From positions 868,001 through 932,000 of the forward strand of contig SAXG01000013.1 of the NCBI GenBank assembly GCA_012932865.1: a stretch of 64,000 bases of DNA, in the 5' to 3' direction. Within the stretch, counting starts at the first letter, position 1. Every line of letters starts with the position of its first letter. The stretch is from Amylostereum areolatum (taxonomy: Eukaryota > Basidiomycota > Agaricomycetes > Russulales > Stereaceae). Positions 47,294 to 57,126 of this stretch are shown one piece after another. The translations under genes were made by a program, and so were the position numbers. The notes beneath the pieces were generated by a model. It ran no database searches. It was not told the DNA's origin and worked only from the letters and a program-made list of their open reading frames with translations.

Positions 47294-48550
47294 TCAAAAA
47301 CCCTCCTTCTTCTCCTCTACCTTCGGCTGAGCTTGAAGCGCGTCCATCACGCTTTTCCGATCTTCGGCCGACAGGCTCCTAGCCCAGGCGGTGGGCGTCT
47401 CGAACGTCTGTGCTCGAGCCTCCCGCTTTGGTGGTTCCGTGTACCGGTCCCTCCCCCACATGTCTCGGATGTTCTTCACGTCCACCCTGCAGTCTCGCAC
47501 CTGGTGGCCATTCTGTCCGCAGCGGAAGCATCGCCCCTTGATGTCGACACGGTTGACGTCCATTGGCTGACCTTTGCCACCGTGCACCGTGCCGGTTCCA
47601 TCGCGGCGCCATGGGACCTGCCCCCCTTGTTGCCCATTGGTCGATCCTTGTCCTTTGGGTTTTTGGTTCTGCGCGGGTCCACTGCGCTGGGTCTTAAGGT
47701 CCTCCCGCTCCTGTCGTAGACCGTCGATCAGGATGATGCGCTCTTTGAGGTCTTCATATCTCTGAGGAACGTGACCGCTGTCGTAGATGGAGTCGATGGT
47801 CCGATAGTAGACGTTGTGTTTGAGCAGCTGCATGAGGTGGATAGGGTCCTGCGCCGTAGAGTATCCTGCCTTCCTTGCGAGTTGCTCGAACTTGGCGAAG
47901 TATTCATGGGCAGTGGTACCCTTCGTCTGTTTGAACCCGTCCAGTTCGACTGCGGCACGGTGCTGCTCATTGACGTCGGTGAAGGCCCCTTTGAGTGCTT
48001 TGTGGAAGTCCACCCAGGCGACCATGGCTCCATTGGCCAAGTGTGCATCCTCATACTCGGCCTTCCAGGTGCGTGCCGCCTCCCCCGTCATGTAGGTGAG
48101 AATGAAGAGGACTTTGTCCTTGTCCGTCACGAGGTCATCCTCAGCAGCTCGCATGTATTCCTCGCACGACCGCATCCAGTCATTGAAGTCCTCTCGTTTC
48201 CCAGAGAACCCTTCAGGAGTTTTCGCGTGGACTTTCTTTCGGGGGGGTCTGGCGGCGGCGGCGGCTGGGGCACTAACAGTGACCGCAGGGGGGTTGACGG
48301 TGATGGGGGGGGCCGTGACGTTGACGGTGGGGGGTGGCAGGTTGAGGGCAGCAACAAGCACGGCAGGGATGGCGACCCATTGGCCATTTACTTCCATGAG
48401 CCAGGCATCGTCGGTGCCGTTATTCATGTGTTGGATGGGAGAGCCAGTTTGGCCGATGACGATGTTCCATGTTCCACCGATTTCGGTGCAGTTGGCAAGT
48501 TCGGCGGGGAGAGGGGGTTGGGGGTCGGTGCGGATCCACTGGGCAGCCAT
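47294..48550 (-). CDS. gag: Chromovirus Gag
   Basis: 418 residues from MAAQWIRTDPQPPLPAEL at 48550. The capsid-like helical part (FNDWMRSCEEYMRAAED, AARTWKAEYEDAHLA, YFAKFEQLARKAGYST) is followed by a basic linker and one CCHC zinc knuckle, CFRCGQNGHQVRDC, ending EEKKEGF. The frame is open further upstream, but that part is antisense to the Tnp2 transposase and is not gag. The stop overlaps the start of the pol frame (see frameshift site). Confidence 0.88.
   Translation of the reverse strand: MAAQWIRTDPQPPLPAELANCTEIGGTWNIVIGQTGSPIQHMNNGTDDAWLMEVNGQWVAIPAVLVAALNLPPPTVNVTAPPITVNPPAVTVSAPAAAAARPPRKKVHAKTPEGFSGKREDFNDWMRSCEEYMRAAEDDLVTDKDKVLFILTYMTGEAARTWKAEYEDAHLANGAMVAWVDFHKALKGAFTDVNEQHRAAVELDGFKQTKGTTAHEYFAKFEQLARKAGYSTAQDPIHLMQLLKHNVYYRTIDSIYDSGHVPQRYEDLKERIILIDGLRQEREDLKTQRSGPAQNQKPKGQGSTNGQQGGQVPWRRDGTGTVHGGKGQPMDVNRVDIKGRCFRCGQNGHQVRDCRVDVKNIRDMWGRDRYTEPPKREARAQTFETPTAWARSLSAEDRKSVMDALQAQPKVEEKKEGF
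47297..47303 (-). promoter_or_regulatory. Candidate -1 ribosomal frameshift site between gag and pol
   Basis: In sense orientation the end of gag reads GAG GGT TTT TGA. G GGT TTT is a slippery heptamer of the X XXY YYZ type, phased correctly to the gag frame and directly before the stop. Slipping back one base gives GGG TTT TTG AGG and enters the pol frame, which is open there. A downstream structure was not modelled. Confidence 0.6.
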
Positions 48551-50277
48551 GATTGGTTCGTCGAGGTCGGAGAAGTCTTCGTCGGTGACAGGCAGTAGGG
48601 CGGAGGCGGCGATGAGGTTGAAGTCGGCTTCAGTGAGGTCGTCTTGGCTTACGAAGACGTGTATCACGGAGAAGACTTTCGAAGAGCCGTCAAACGGAAA
48701 GACTTGTCGGCCACGGATACCGTTGTATTGTTCACGACCGACGGCGCTCAGCTGTATCGAAACAAAGCATCCGACTGCTGGATATATGTATGGATATTTC
48801 TCGACTTGGATCCCACTTTGCGCTACAAGAAGAAGCATATCGCTTTCGGCGGCGCCATTCCTGGTCCCAACAAACCCAAAAATCTCGACTCGTTCATCTT
48901 TCCGGGTCTCCATCATCTCGCCGCGTTGCAGCACGAAGGCCTCCACGTGTGGAACACATCGCATCAGGAAATTCAAGTTGATCGTCCGTTTCTCGCCTTC
49001 GGAACCGCGGACACTCCCGCAATGGTGTTGCTTGATGGCATGGTCGGCCACCATGGGCGTAGTGGCTGCCGTTTCTACTGCTCCATCGTAGGACGCCACA
49101 AACGCGGAGCCCCGCACTACTATCCAGCATGCCTACTTCCCGAGAACTACGTCATGGAGGGATGCAATCATCCTGATGTCAAGCTGGAAGCTCTCGCCAC
49201 CGTGAAGTCCCCTGTAACCTCGCAGCGGTATGATGGATCCTTCTCATCTTTCCTGTCCATGATTTCTGATCTCTCAGGTATCAAGAAAATCTCGCAGAGC
49301 TTAAAGCAGCCAAGACACAGGCCGAATACAAGGCCGCACGGCTGGCGACTGGGATATGCAAACCGAGTATCTTCAGCGGGATCCACCACTTGCGTACACT
49401 AGGCGTGCCCGCTATGTTCCCCGCAGATCTCATGCATCTTGTCTGCCTCAATCTAACTGATCTCCTCCTGTCATTGTGGCGTGGGACGATGTCGTGTGAT
49501 CGTAATGACAACAAGTCGACTTGGGAGTGGGCAGGATTGATGGAGAAGGAAATCTTTGCGACACATGGTCTATTTGTGGCCATGATCATCGCATTTTGGC
49601 CGAGCTCCTTCGGACGACCGCCTCGCAACCCCGCGGAGAAGCTGACAAGTGGCTACAAAGCATGGGAATTCCTGCTCTATATCTTTGGTCTTGGCCCCGC
49701 TATTTTCTACAACTTGATTCCCCTTCCATACTGGCGCAATTTTTGCAAGCTCGTCGCCGGCATCCGTATTGTTTACGCTTACAAGATCAGACTGGAGGCG
49801 CTCCGTCGCGCCCAAAAGCATCTCCTGGAGTTCTCGAAAGAGTTTGAAGAGCTGTATTACAGGAGGAAAGTCTCTCGGCTCCATTTTTGTCGGCAAAGTG
49901 TCCACCAGGTTGCTCACCTCGCTCCCGAGTCCGCTCGCGGGGGGCCCCTTGGACTTCTCAGCCAGTGGCCGATCGAACGAACCATAGGCGATCTCGGGTT
50001 TGAGCTCAAACTTGATTCAAATCCATACGCAAATCTTTCCGAGCGCGGTGTGCAACGTGCACAGACCAACGCCCTCAAGGCAATAATGCCCGATCTTGAG
50101 CCAGACAAGGAAGCACTCCCCCGCAGTGCGGTAGATCTTGACGGCAAATATGCCCTTCTTCGGCCTATGGACACAGGAGCACGCACCCTTCCCGATGACG
50201 AGGCCGAGCTCATCACAGCATACTGGGAGGTGCAGGGAGGGGAATGGGATGATGGGAGAATCGCTGCCGTCTGGAAA

Positions 50278-51580
50278 CATCAGCAATTTAACACATTTTG
50301 TTTGGGCTTGTTTGAGCCTGTTTTGGAGTTGTCCAACACTCGAAACTCGCGAAAACACACAAAACACCCCAACACCCCAACAGTCTCCCAGGCCATGTCT
50401 GGTTGGACAACTGTCACGGAGTTGAGCCAACTAGTGTCCAATTCACCATACATTTGGGTACAACTTAGGCTCAAGTACATGACAACAACACATTTCAATA
50501 CTTATATTTAATTTATATTGCTCATATCCAAACATTTTAATGGGTAAATCAATATCATTATTATTGATCAGTGGTACATACTACATGAGCTACACAAAGT
50601 AGAGAAGGAAAAGTATAATATAGATAATGAAAAGACCATGTAACTAGGGTAACGAGGCGGCAACGGCGGGGGTGACGAGGCACCGACGGCACTGGTGACA
50701 AGGCCTGCGAGGGCGGGAGTGACGAGGTGGCGATGGCGAGGGTGGCCATGACAGCAGCGGCGGCGGCGGCAACGGCAGGAGTGACGAGGTGGCGACGGCA
50801 GGAGTGACGAGATGGCGACGAGGTGGCGACGGCAGGAGTGACGAGATGGCGATGAGGTGGCGACGGCAGGAGTGACGAGATGGCGACGGCGGCGGTGACG
50901 AGATGGCGACGGCGGCGGTGACGGGGCGATGATGGCGGCAGTGACGCAATGGCGAGGGTGGCAGTGACGAGGTGGCGAGGGCGGCTGTAATGCGGCGGCG
51001 AGGGCGGCTGTGACGAGGTGGCAAGGGCGGCAGTGACTGGGCCGCGACGGCGGCGGTGACGAGGCGGCGAAGGGAACGATGGTGGTGTGGCGGCGGTGAC
51101 GAGGGTGGCGATGGCGGTGGTGACGAGACAACAATGGCGGCGGTGATGCAATGGTGACGGCGGCAGTGATGAGGTGGCAACGGCGGCGGTGACGAGGCGG
51201 CGAGGGGAACGATGGGGACGATGGCGGCGGTGACAAGGCGGCGAGGGGGACGATGGGGACGACGGTGAGGGGGACGACGGTGGCGACAGCGGTGGTGAAG
51301 AGATGGTGGTGGTTGAGAAGGAAGGAAAGACACGTCGTGGCAGGGAAATATGAGAAAGGAGAAAGTCTCACGGTCAAACACAGTTTAGGGCTGGCTCAAT
51401 TTCCCTTCTGATCAAAATTTGATGCCGGGAAGTGCGATCGATGAATTGCCCCGGAATTGCGGGGAGTTGCCGGGTTTGCCAAACTCGGCCGGGCCTGACA
51501 ACTGCCATCAACACCCCAACACCGGCAACAGAGCCGAAACCGTCGGCAAGACCCCAACAAAAAGTGTGATATTGCTGATG
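50278..51580. mobile_element. 1.3-kb insertion with inverted ends inside the Tnp2 gene
   Basis: Left end CATCAGCAATTTAACACATT; right end, reversed, CATCAGCAATATCACACTTT. The similarity continues imperfectly for about 35 bp (TTGTTTGGG against TTGTTGGGG). Flanks are CTGGAAA on the left and AATGGGG on the right, consistent with a 2-bp AA duplication and a clean restoration of the host frame. It encodes no transposase; its middle is a GC-rich minisatellite. It looks like a non-autonomous DNA element. TIR and duplication lengths are read by eye. Confidence 0.7.
50645..51310. repeat. GC-rich degenerate minisatellite, about 23-bp period
   Basis: Variants of GGCGACGGCGGCGGTGACG with an AGAT or AGGT spacer repeat for about 665 bp; the clearest neighbouring units are 23 bp long, while others vary. 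Because the unit contains no stop on the complement, all three minus-strand frames stay open for 190-270 codons of Arg/His/Pro/Ser repeats. I regard these as non-genes. Confidence 0.85.
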
Positions 51581-52092
51581 AATGGGGACGGCTCCGTCTG
51601 CCCAACGGTCAAAATGCGCGCTCCGCCTGGAAAGAGAAGCAGAAAGAGCTCTCTCGAACACGCATATCCCGTATCGTAAAGGTGAGATTCACTTTGTTTG
51701 AGGGACTTGCTTCCTGATAATGCTGCCAATGTAGATCAACGGTGACTCTGCCCCCAGTGCGCACGATGTTGCAGAGGTCCAATATTTTTTCCGGGTACGC
51801 TTGCACCCCCTCGAAGACGGTGCAACTGGGGAGTGTGTCGAGCAAGACGTAGTCACGCTCGCTCTTGTATCCGTGTTCGATCGTCCGGATCCGGAGATGC
51901 TAGCGTTGTCGTATGGGACGGTGTGGTCGTCCACATATCGTGGCCGTGCGGGGTTTCGGGTGATAGCAGCACAGGATATCTTGTCCGTGGTTGCAATGAT
52001 TCCACACACCTTCACCGACACGATCACCGAGGTGCGGGGCTACGTGGATGGGAAGAAGTACTTCTTGGTTGAAAAGCCTGGGCTGGATATTA

Positions 52093-53869
52093 TTATGATG
52101 GGGCAGGGTGAATCAATGGAGGAATGAGAGTTGTATAGTAGCCATACCAGAGTACGGAGATAGGTAGATACTCAATGTACACTTGTCCAAAATCCCCCTC
52201 GTCCATCTCGCTACTGCTGCTCAAGCCGATGCGCCGCCGCCGCCGCCTTCGTATTGCTGCAACATCCACAGCCTCCAGGTCCTCATCTACTTGCGGTTGT
52301 CGGAATGGAATATTCGATGAATGCGCGTCATTGGACATGTTTGAGGCACCCACGCAGAGAGTGCTCCCTGTATCTTGGTGAGCTTTTCGTGGTGTGACTG
52401 AGCGAGGTGTCGTAATCACCATGTTCCCTAGTTAACCCAATCTCGTGCGTGTTCTGCCAGCTTCGTGGGTCGACGTTGGACGTATTCACGGGGGGCGGTG
52501 CCCCCGCGATGGTTTCGCCCACCACAGTCGGCCTGCAAGTCGTACGACTGTCGCGTACGTGGGGCGGGACGATGCAATCTTGAGAGGAAGGAGCTGCGAG
52601 TGGACATGGTAAGCTTCAAAGTTACCTTCGAATGCGCTGAAGCAACAGACTTACCCTGTATCCGCAACTGAAGTCCCCCTGCACCGGCGGGCGTTGTGAG
52701 CGTGCCAATGCCAGTAGCGATCCCGCCGTGGAAGCTACAAGCATGGCTACGGCGAGGTCAACAGACAGCATGTTCCTCCGAGTCCGTCGAGACGGGTAGG
52801 ATAGGCGTCGCAGGTCGAATCTGTCGAAAGCAGAAAGAACGAATGCGAGCGCTCGTTTGAGCGCCGATGCGTGTGAGTGTTCACATGGCGACATTCAATC
52901 ATCATGTTCATCGTGGCTTGCTTCCTCCCTTCAGATATCTCGAGACAGGTCCACGGAGATGAGTGTATTATTTGTCCAGTACGACTGTCACAATCCCCCA
53001 GGCTACTCACCACTATGCTGGATCTCCTCTCAGCTGCAAATGCCTGTGCCCTCCTGCTCTGCCTTCCACTCCTGCTCGACCTTCTCCATCAAAAGCAACC
53101 ATTTCTCGTGGCCCAAGAACTGTGCACATACATCCAAGGTACGTGATGCTCGCGTGAGCCCCTGTGAAAGAGCTTGAACGCGATCCTCTAGCCGGCGCAC
53201 TGTTTCCGAGTGCGTGTTGACGTGTTCCGCACGCTCGCGACGTTCTCGCCGGTCCTCCGCCTTGTAGATGGCCAAACAGTTTGCCTTCTGCTGGAGCTCG
53301 AAGACCTCATCGTTCCGGATGTGGTATCGATCGCGAAACCATTGTGCCTCGGCTTGCCACTGGTAGCAGCTCAAGCAACTAGAAGGCCCCTCAAGCGGAA
53401 GGTGCGCAGGCCGAACGGCATTCCCTGGGAGAACAGGATCGACAAGATCATAACTCAATGGAACGGTGCGTACATACCGTGAGCTATGCGCTCCGAGGGA
53501 GCCCAAAACTCGTGCTCTTCTCTCTTTGGATCTTTCGGTACTAACGCCAACACCTCTTCTTCGTCGCATACAGTGTCCTTGTCAGATCCTTCCTGGGTTT
53601 CCGTGTCTCCTAATCCGAAGTATATGTATCCAGCGCGCCCTCTGTGCCAGATATTGGTGAGTGCATCCAAAATTGGCAATAACTATAGTGTAAACTAACT
53701 TTCCGGCGATCCTGACAGGACCGCCCTCACTCTCTTCGTCGGCGGTTTGTGTTGCTTCTTCTGCCAACCAGTTCGGACTTGGAATCATGTTGGTCCACTT
53801 GCTTGTGGCTCGCCACTCGAGGACTTTCGTGTGGTTCGGCAGGGTCGGTGGGGGTGTGGTATAAAACAT
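52093..53869 (-). CDS. Unassigned multi-exon gene (coiled coil)
   Basis: Exons join in phase from 53869: WLAEEATQTADEESEGGPVR, then GRAGYIYFGLGDTETQ and EEEVLALVPKDPKREEHEF, then GNAVRPAHLPLEGPSSC, SCYQWQAEAQWFRDRYHIR and a coiled coil (SETVRRLEDRVQALSQGL, LLLMEKVEQEWKAEQEG). Further exons down to about 52.1 kb (basic IRRRRRRRIGL, acidic EMDEGDFGQ) are less certain. I do not recognise the family. It ends tail to tail with the Tnp2 gene and could belong to the same transposon. Exact start and stop are uncertain. Confidence 0.4.
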
Positions 53870-54057
53870 TTAGACAACCTGCTAGCCGCCTCACTTCGGT
53901 GTCCCCCCCGTTGCCATGCCTTGTGCTCCTATATACATCCCGTCCCACTGTTTGGTTACCTCTGGGCCAAATAAAGGGAATGCCAGCGCATACGTTCGTT
54001 TCTATCTCTCTCTCCTCACCGCACTCATCTCAACAATAGTGACAACTCTTCTCCTCA

Positions 54058-56177
54058 TGAACCCACCAACTTCTTTCGATACCTTGTTCGCACGCGAGCG
54101 CGTGCCCTACCATCTGGTCGTCTCCCCATCTGGTTCTGCCTCCACGTTTGACAACGGAGCAGCTCAGGCTCCCGTCAACGGCATTTCCCCCAACCAGGAT
54201 ACCCTCACCCAGCCTTCCCCCAACTTACCTTTCAATGTAAGCCGCACACACCCTTCTTGTTCCCACTCGACCCTAAACCTTTTCTTTCAGTTCAACTCGG
54301 TCCAGGCGACCACCCCGGCTACCTCTCACCTTTCTATCATAGCTCTCTCCACGCCCGAGCAGCTTCAAGCCAGCGGCAACACCGTCTACCTCCAGGTTAT
54401 TGCAACCATCCACCGTCTCGAACAGGAGAAGGCCATTCTCATTGGGGAGAAAACCGTGTTACAGTGAGTTCACCATCTTCTCGTTTTGCGCGTGGCTTAT
54501 CTCAATGTTTCTCAGAAATGCGTTCAACACCGTGATCGCGTCCGTCGGTGGGTCCAACAATCCCGCAGCCACCGTTGGGCCTGCCGCAGGCCCAGTGCCG
54601 TTCGTCATATTATGTCACGAAGATCATCTCAACGTCAAGTTTTGGAACCGCTCCGACTACGTAAAGACTCCTCACGCGCGCAGCAGCAAGGCCATATCCG
54701 CAGGTGTCAACACCACTGCCACTTTCCTCGATGACGAGAATGGACACACCGTCAACGGACACTACGTTAGCTCAATCCGGAGCGCTTTACGGGACGTCTT
54801 CCATGTGCTTCAACTCAACAACAGGGCTCCCAAGACGTGGAAGTGAGCATCTCCGCGAGACCACGACCATATCTACGCTGAGCTGGAACACCAATATCCG
54901 ATCCTGCGTTTGTGCGAAAACCACTGGAAGATCGAATGGCTCGTCATCCACACATACCCCCAATGGTACAGGAACCATGTGCTTCAAGTTCAAGATTCCG
55001 ACGAAGATTCCGACGACGATGTCTTCTTCGTAGGCTCCGCTCCCAACGACGATGACGACGACATCCACGGTGCCATTACGGTGGGCAAGCGGTGCCGCAT
55101 GCGTCCCGCTACTAAGAAGGCCAGGACGGCATCCTCATCTACTACCACCTCTGGCTCCCCAGCACCTCCTGCACCTCCTGCTCAGCATCCGGCAATGGCA
55201 AGTGACCCTGTTCCGCCACCCCCCTGCGCCTACGGAGGATGCACAGCCAGAAATTGAGGTTCGTGCGTTGCAAGCTGTGTCCGCTTTCTCTGCTAATTGC
55301 ACACTTGTCAACATCTAGCATATTGAAGAAGATATCTTGTGAGTTGCTGGCCCCACTTAGTCTCTGTACATACTAACTCATTTATTCTCTTATAGTAGCG
55401 GCATCGGCTATGACATCGACAACGTGCCCGCAAGTGATAAACAGCCCCTTGAGGCCGAAGAACAACCTGTCGAGGCCCGAGGAACAGCGTGTCGCGGCGC
55501 CCGAGGACCAAGCTGTTGCACCCGAGGACCAAGCTGTTGCGCCCGAGGAACAGCGCGTCGCACCTGAGGAACAGCATGGCACGTCCAACGAGCAACATGA
55601 CGCACCCGATAACCACCCTTTGGTTGGTTCTGCGATCCTGGTCCCATGCTCTGGCGAGGGAAACAACCCCTCCATGCCAGCTGCCAAAGGCGCTGTGGGA
55701 GCTGATGCAAGTACCGTGTCCGCTGCAGGCGAGCCTGCATCTGGAGGAGCGGCCTTACCACCTGTTCAATCTGCTCGGGGTCGAGGTGCCGCTAAATCGG
55801 AGCTCGTATACGAACCACAGGTCACGCGAATCACGGCGAAGTAAGTTCTGTCACCTTCTTATTTTCACCAATCCAGAACCGTGCTGGAACGTTTAGATCT
55901 ATCTGTGGAGTTGAATGGAAGGAGACTCACTTCGCCGGCACCGTCGCGGAGTTCGATACATACTGGGCCCGTCTTGCCGCCTCTGAGCGCGAGGTATGTA
56001 TACCCCTTTCTTCAACGAGCCCGTCTAACGATTTGCTTTAGCGTTATGTCGTTCTGGAGAAAGCCAAGGTGAGAACTTGCCTGAAGTATCTCAATAATAT
56101 TACTGACAAGTCTGTCCACCTTACCATATTAGAAGGCCGAGGTGGCATTGTCGAAGAACAAATCCCGGCGCTCTTGA
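54058..56177 (+). CDS. Unassigned repeat-associated gene with charged C-terminus
   Basis: Starts MNPPTSFDTLFARERVPYHL. Introns at about 54239-54291 and 54464-54516 splice in phase to NAFNTVIASVGGSNNPAAT, then YVSSIRSALRDVFHVLQLNN and, in the same frame after a TGA at 54844-54846, HDHIYAELEHQYPILRLCE and TYPQWYRNHVLQVQDSDED (acidic). Later exons hold six-residue repeats (APEDQAV, about 55497-55570) and end with TVAEFDTYWARLAASERE and YVVLEKAKKAEVALSKNKS. The in-frame TGA may be a real defect or an error. The layout of a helical central domain with W and Y motifs and an acidic tail recalls repeat-borne agaricomycete proteins, but no function can be named. It lies 0.95 kb upstream of the Crypton recombinase on the same strand. 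Confidence 0.45.
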
Positions 56178-57126
56178 TGTCCATTCCAGGTAAGTCTTTC
56201 CATTTATTTTATCGTTCTTGGAGCTCACAGGAACTCCTCACTCTAGTACAACTCCATTATTCGTGAAGTTTCTCGCATCTGTTCTGTCGCGCACGCGTCA
56301 TACCGCGCGTGCATCATGTGACCTGTGTGGCGGTGGCGTGACCTGTTTTGTTGACCATAGATTAGACTTCCGTAGCTTTTGATACATACAGTATACTATA
56401 GGTGCCCAGGTGGCCGTGGGCACCTCGTTAGGGCACCCCCGCTTAAGGAAAGAAGGGTGCCCACTTGAATACACGTCTTGTAGCTACAATCGGTTCATTT
56501 CTGCCTCGTACGCGGTCGGTGCGGTCGGCGTGGCCACTTTGAGGCATTATGTAATCGACTAGCCGCCGTTGTTGAACCTTCTTCGCATTGTTCATCCTCC
56601 CGCTTGTCCTCCCCCACGACGTTCGACAGTCCCCATCCCCTTCGTATTGAACCACCGTGATCGGGTGCACGATGCGAAGCTGACTGCTCGCTCATTGTAG
56701 ACATTTGTTAACTTATTTTCTTTGTTTAATTCCGCTTGGACATACTACAACACTTCACTCGGTGACCCGGTCACATTCCTGAAACCTCCCCCTCCCGCCG
56801 CAATACTCTACCGCCCTCAGCTCACTAATATACAGTGGGAAACGGCCTTCTGCTACCACAACATTCACCTTCTTACCCGGGTCTCGGTCGTCTTGTTCGT
56901 TTCAGTGCGTAGCCCCCTTATTTATGACGGTTATTCACTGGCACTCACATATTTAAAGAGTCTCTCCCCCCGACGTTCTCCCTCCGACAACCACTGTCCT
57001 TTCTCTCCGGCTCACCACCAGTGCTCCAGCCTTTTTCTTGCGGGGATTCCGCTTCTCATTCATTTTTCCGGTGAGTTATCGGTCCAGTTTCATTGCATAG
57101 TAGCCTGACTCATAACTTAGGATAGT
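56178..57126. other. Spacer between the two repeat-associated genes
   Basis: No gene seen. It contains a perfect hairpin, GGTGCCCA at 56401-56408 and TGGGCACC at 56417-56424, which could be a terminator-like or recombination-related structure; that role is a guess. The last part should hold the recombinase promoter. Confidence 0.4.

Larger units (their letters stand above)
42671..48640 (-). mobile_element. Ty3/gypsy chromovirus, 5' LTR displaced
   Basis: Order in sense direction: gag, pol (protease, RT, RNase H, integrase, chromodomain), polypurine tract, 3' LTR. The coding part is complete, but the segment stops just upstream of gag, where Tnp2 transposase sequence begins (about 48.56-48.64 kb). 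The 5' LTR and leader are at 38167-38830 in the other orientation. The C-terminal chromodomain places it in the chromovirus clade. With its two LTRs inverted relative to each other it cannot be transcribed as a unit now. Confidence 0.9.
48631..52127 (+). pseudogene. Tnp2/Plavaka-type transposase (CACTA-like), interrupted
   Basis: Starts within the gene at AYEDVYHGEDFRRAVKR (the true N-terminus is at 38831-39233). Recognisable parts are VVLFTTDGAQLYRNKASDCW, IAFGGAIPGPNKPKNLDSF, then after an intron (49227-49277) YQENLAELKAAKTQAEYK, GICKPSIFSG, MFPADLMHLVCLNLTDLLL, LLSQWPIERTIGDLGFELK, and at the end WSSTYRGRAGFRVIAAQDIL and KYFLVEKPGLDIIMMG. The reading stays open apart from a 1303-bp insertion at 50278-51580; removing it with one copy of its AA duplication rejoins AVWK with WGRLRLPNGQNARSAWK in frame. 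A further intron is at 51682-51734. Some of the middle part expected before 48.63 kb is missing. Confidence 0.78.

Noticed and set aside
47771..49091. 275- and 331-codon plus-strand frames over gag
   Set aside because: Antisense to the zinc knuckle and capsid coding sequence; no recognisable protein.
48551..49117. Upstream extension of the gag frame to 49117
   Set aside because: Above about 48.64 kb the sequence is the antisense of the Tnp2 transposase; gag starts at 48550.
50568..51381. Three long Pro/Arg/His-rich frames on the minus strand
   Set aside because: They come from the 23-bp minisatellite, which lacks stops in all three frames; there is no domain and no splice continuity.
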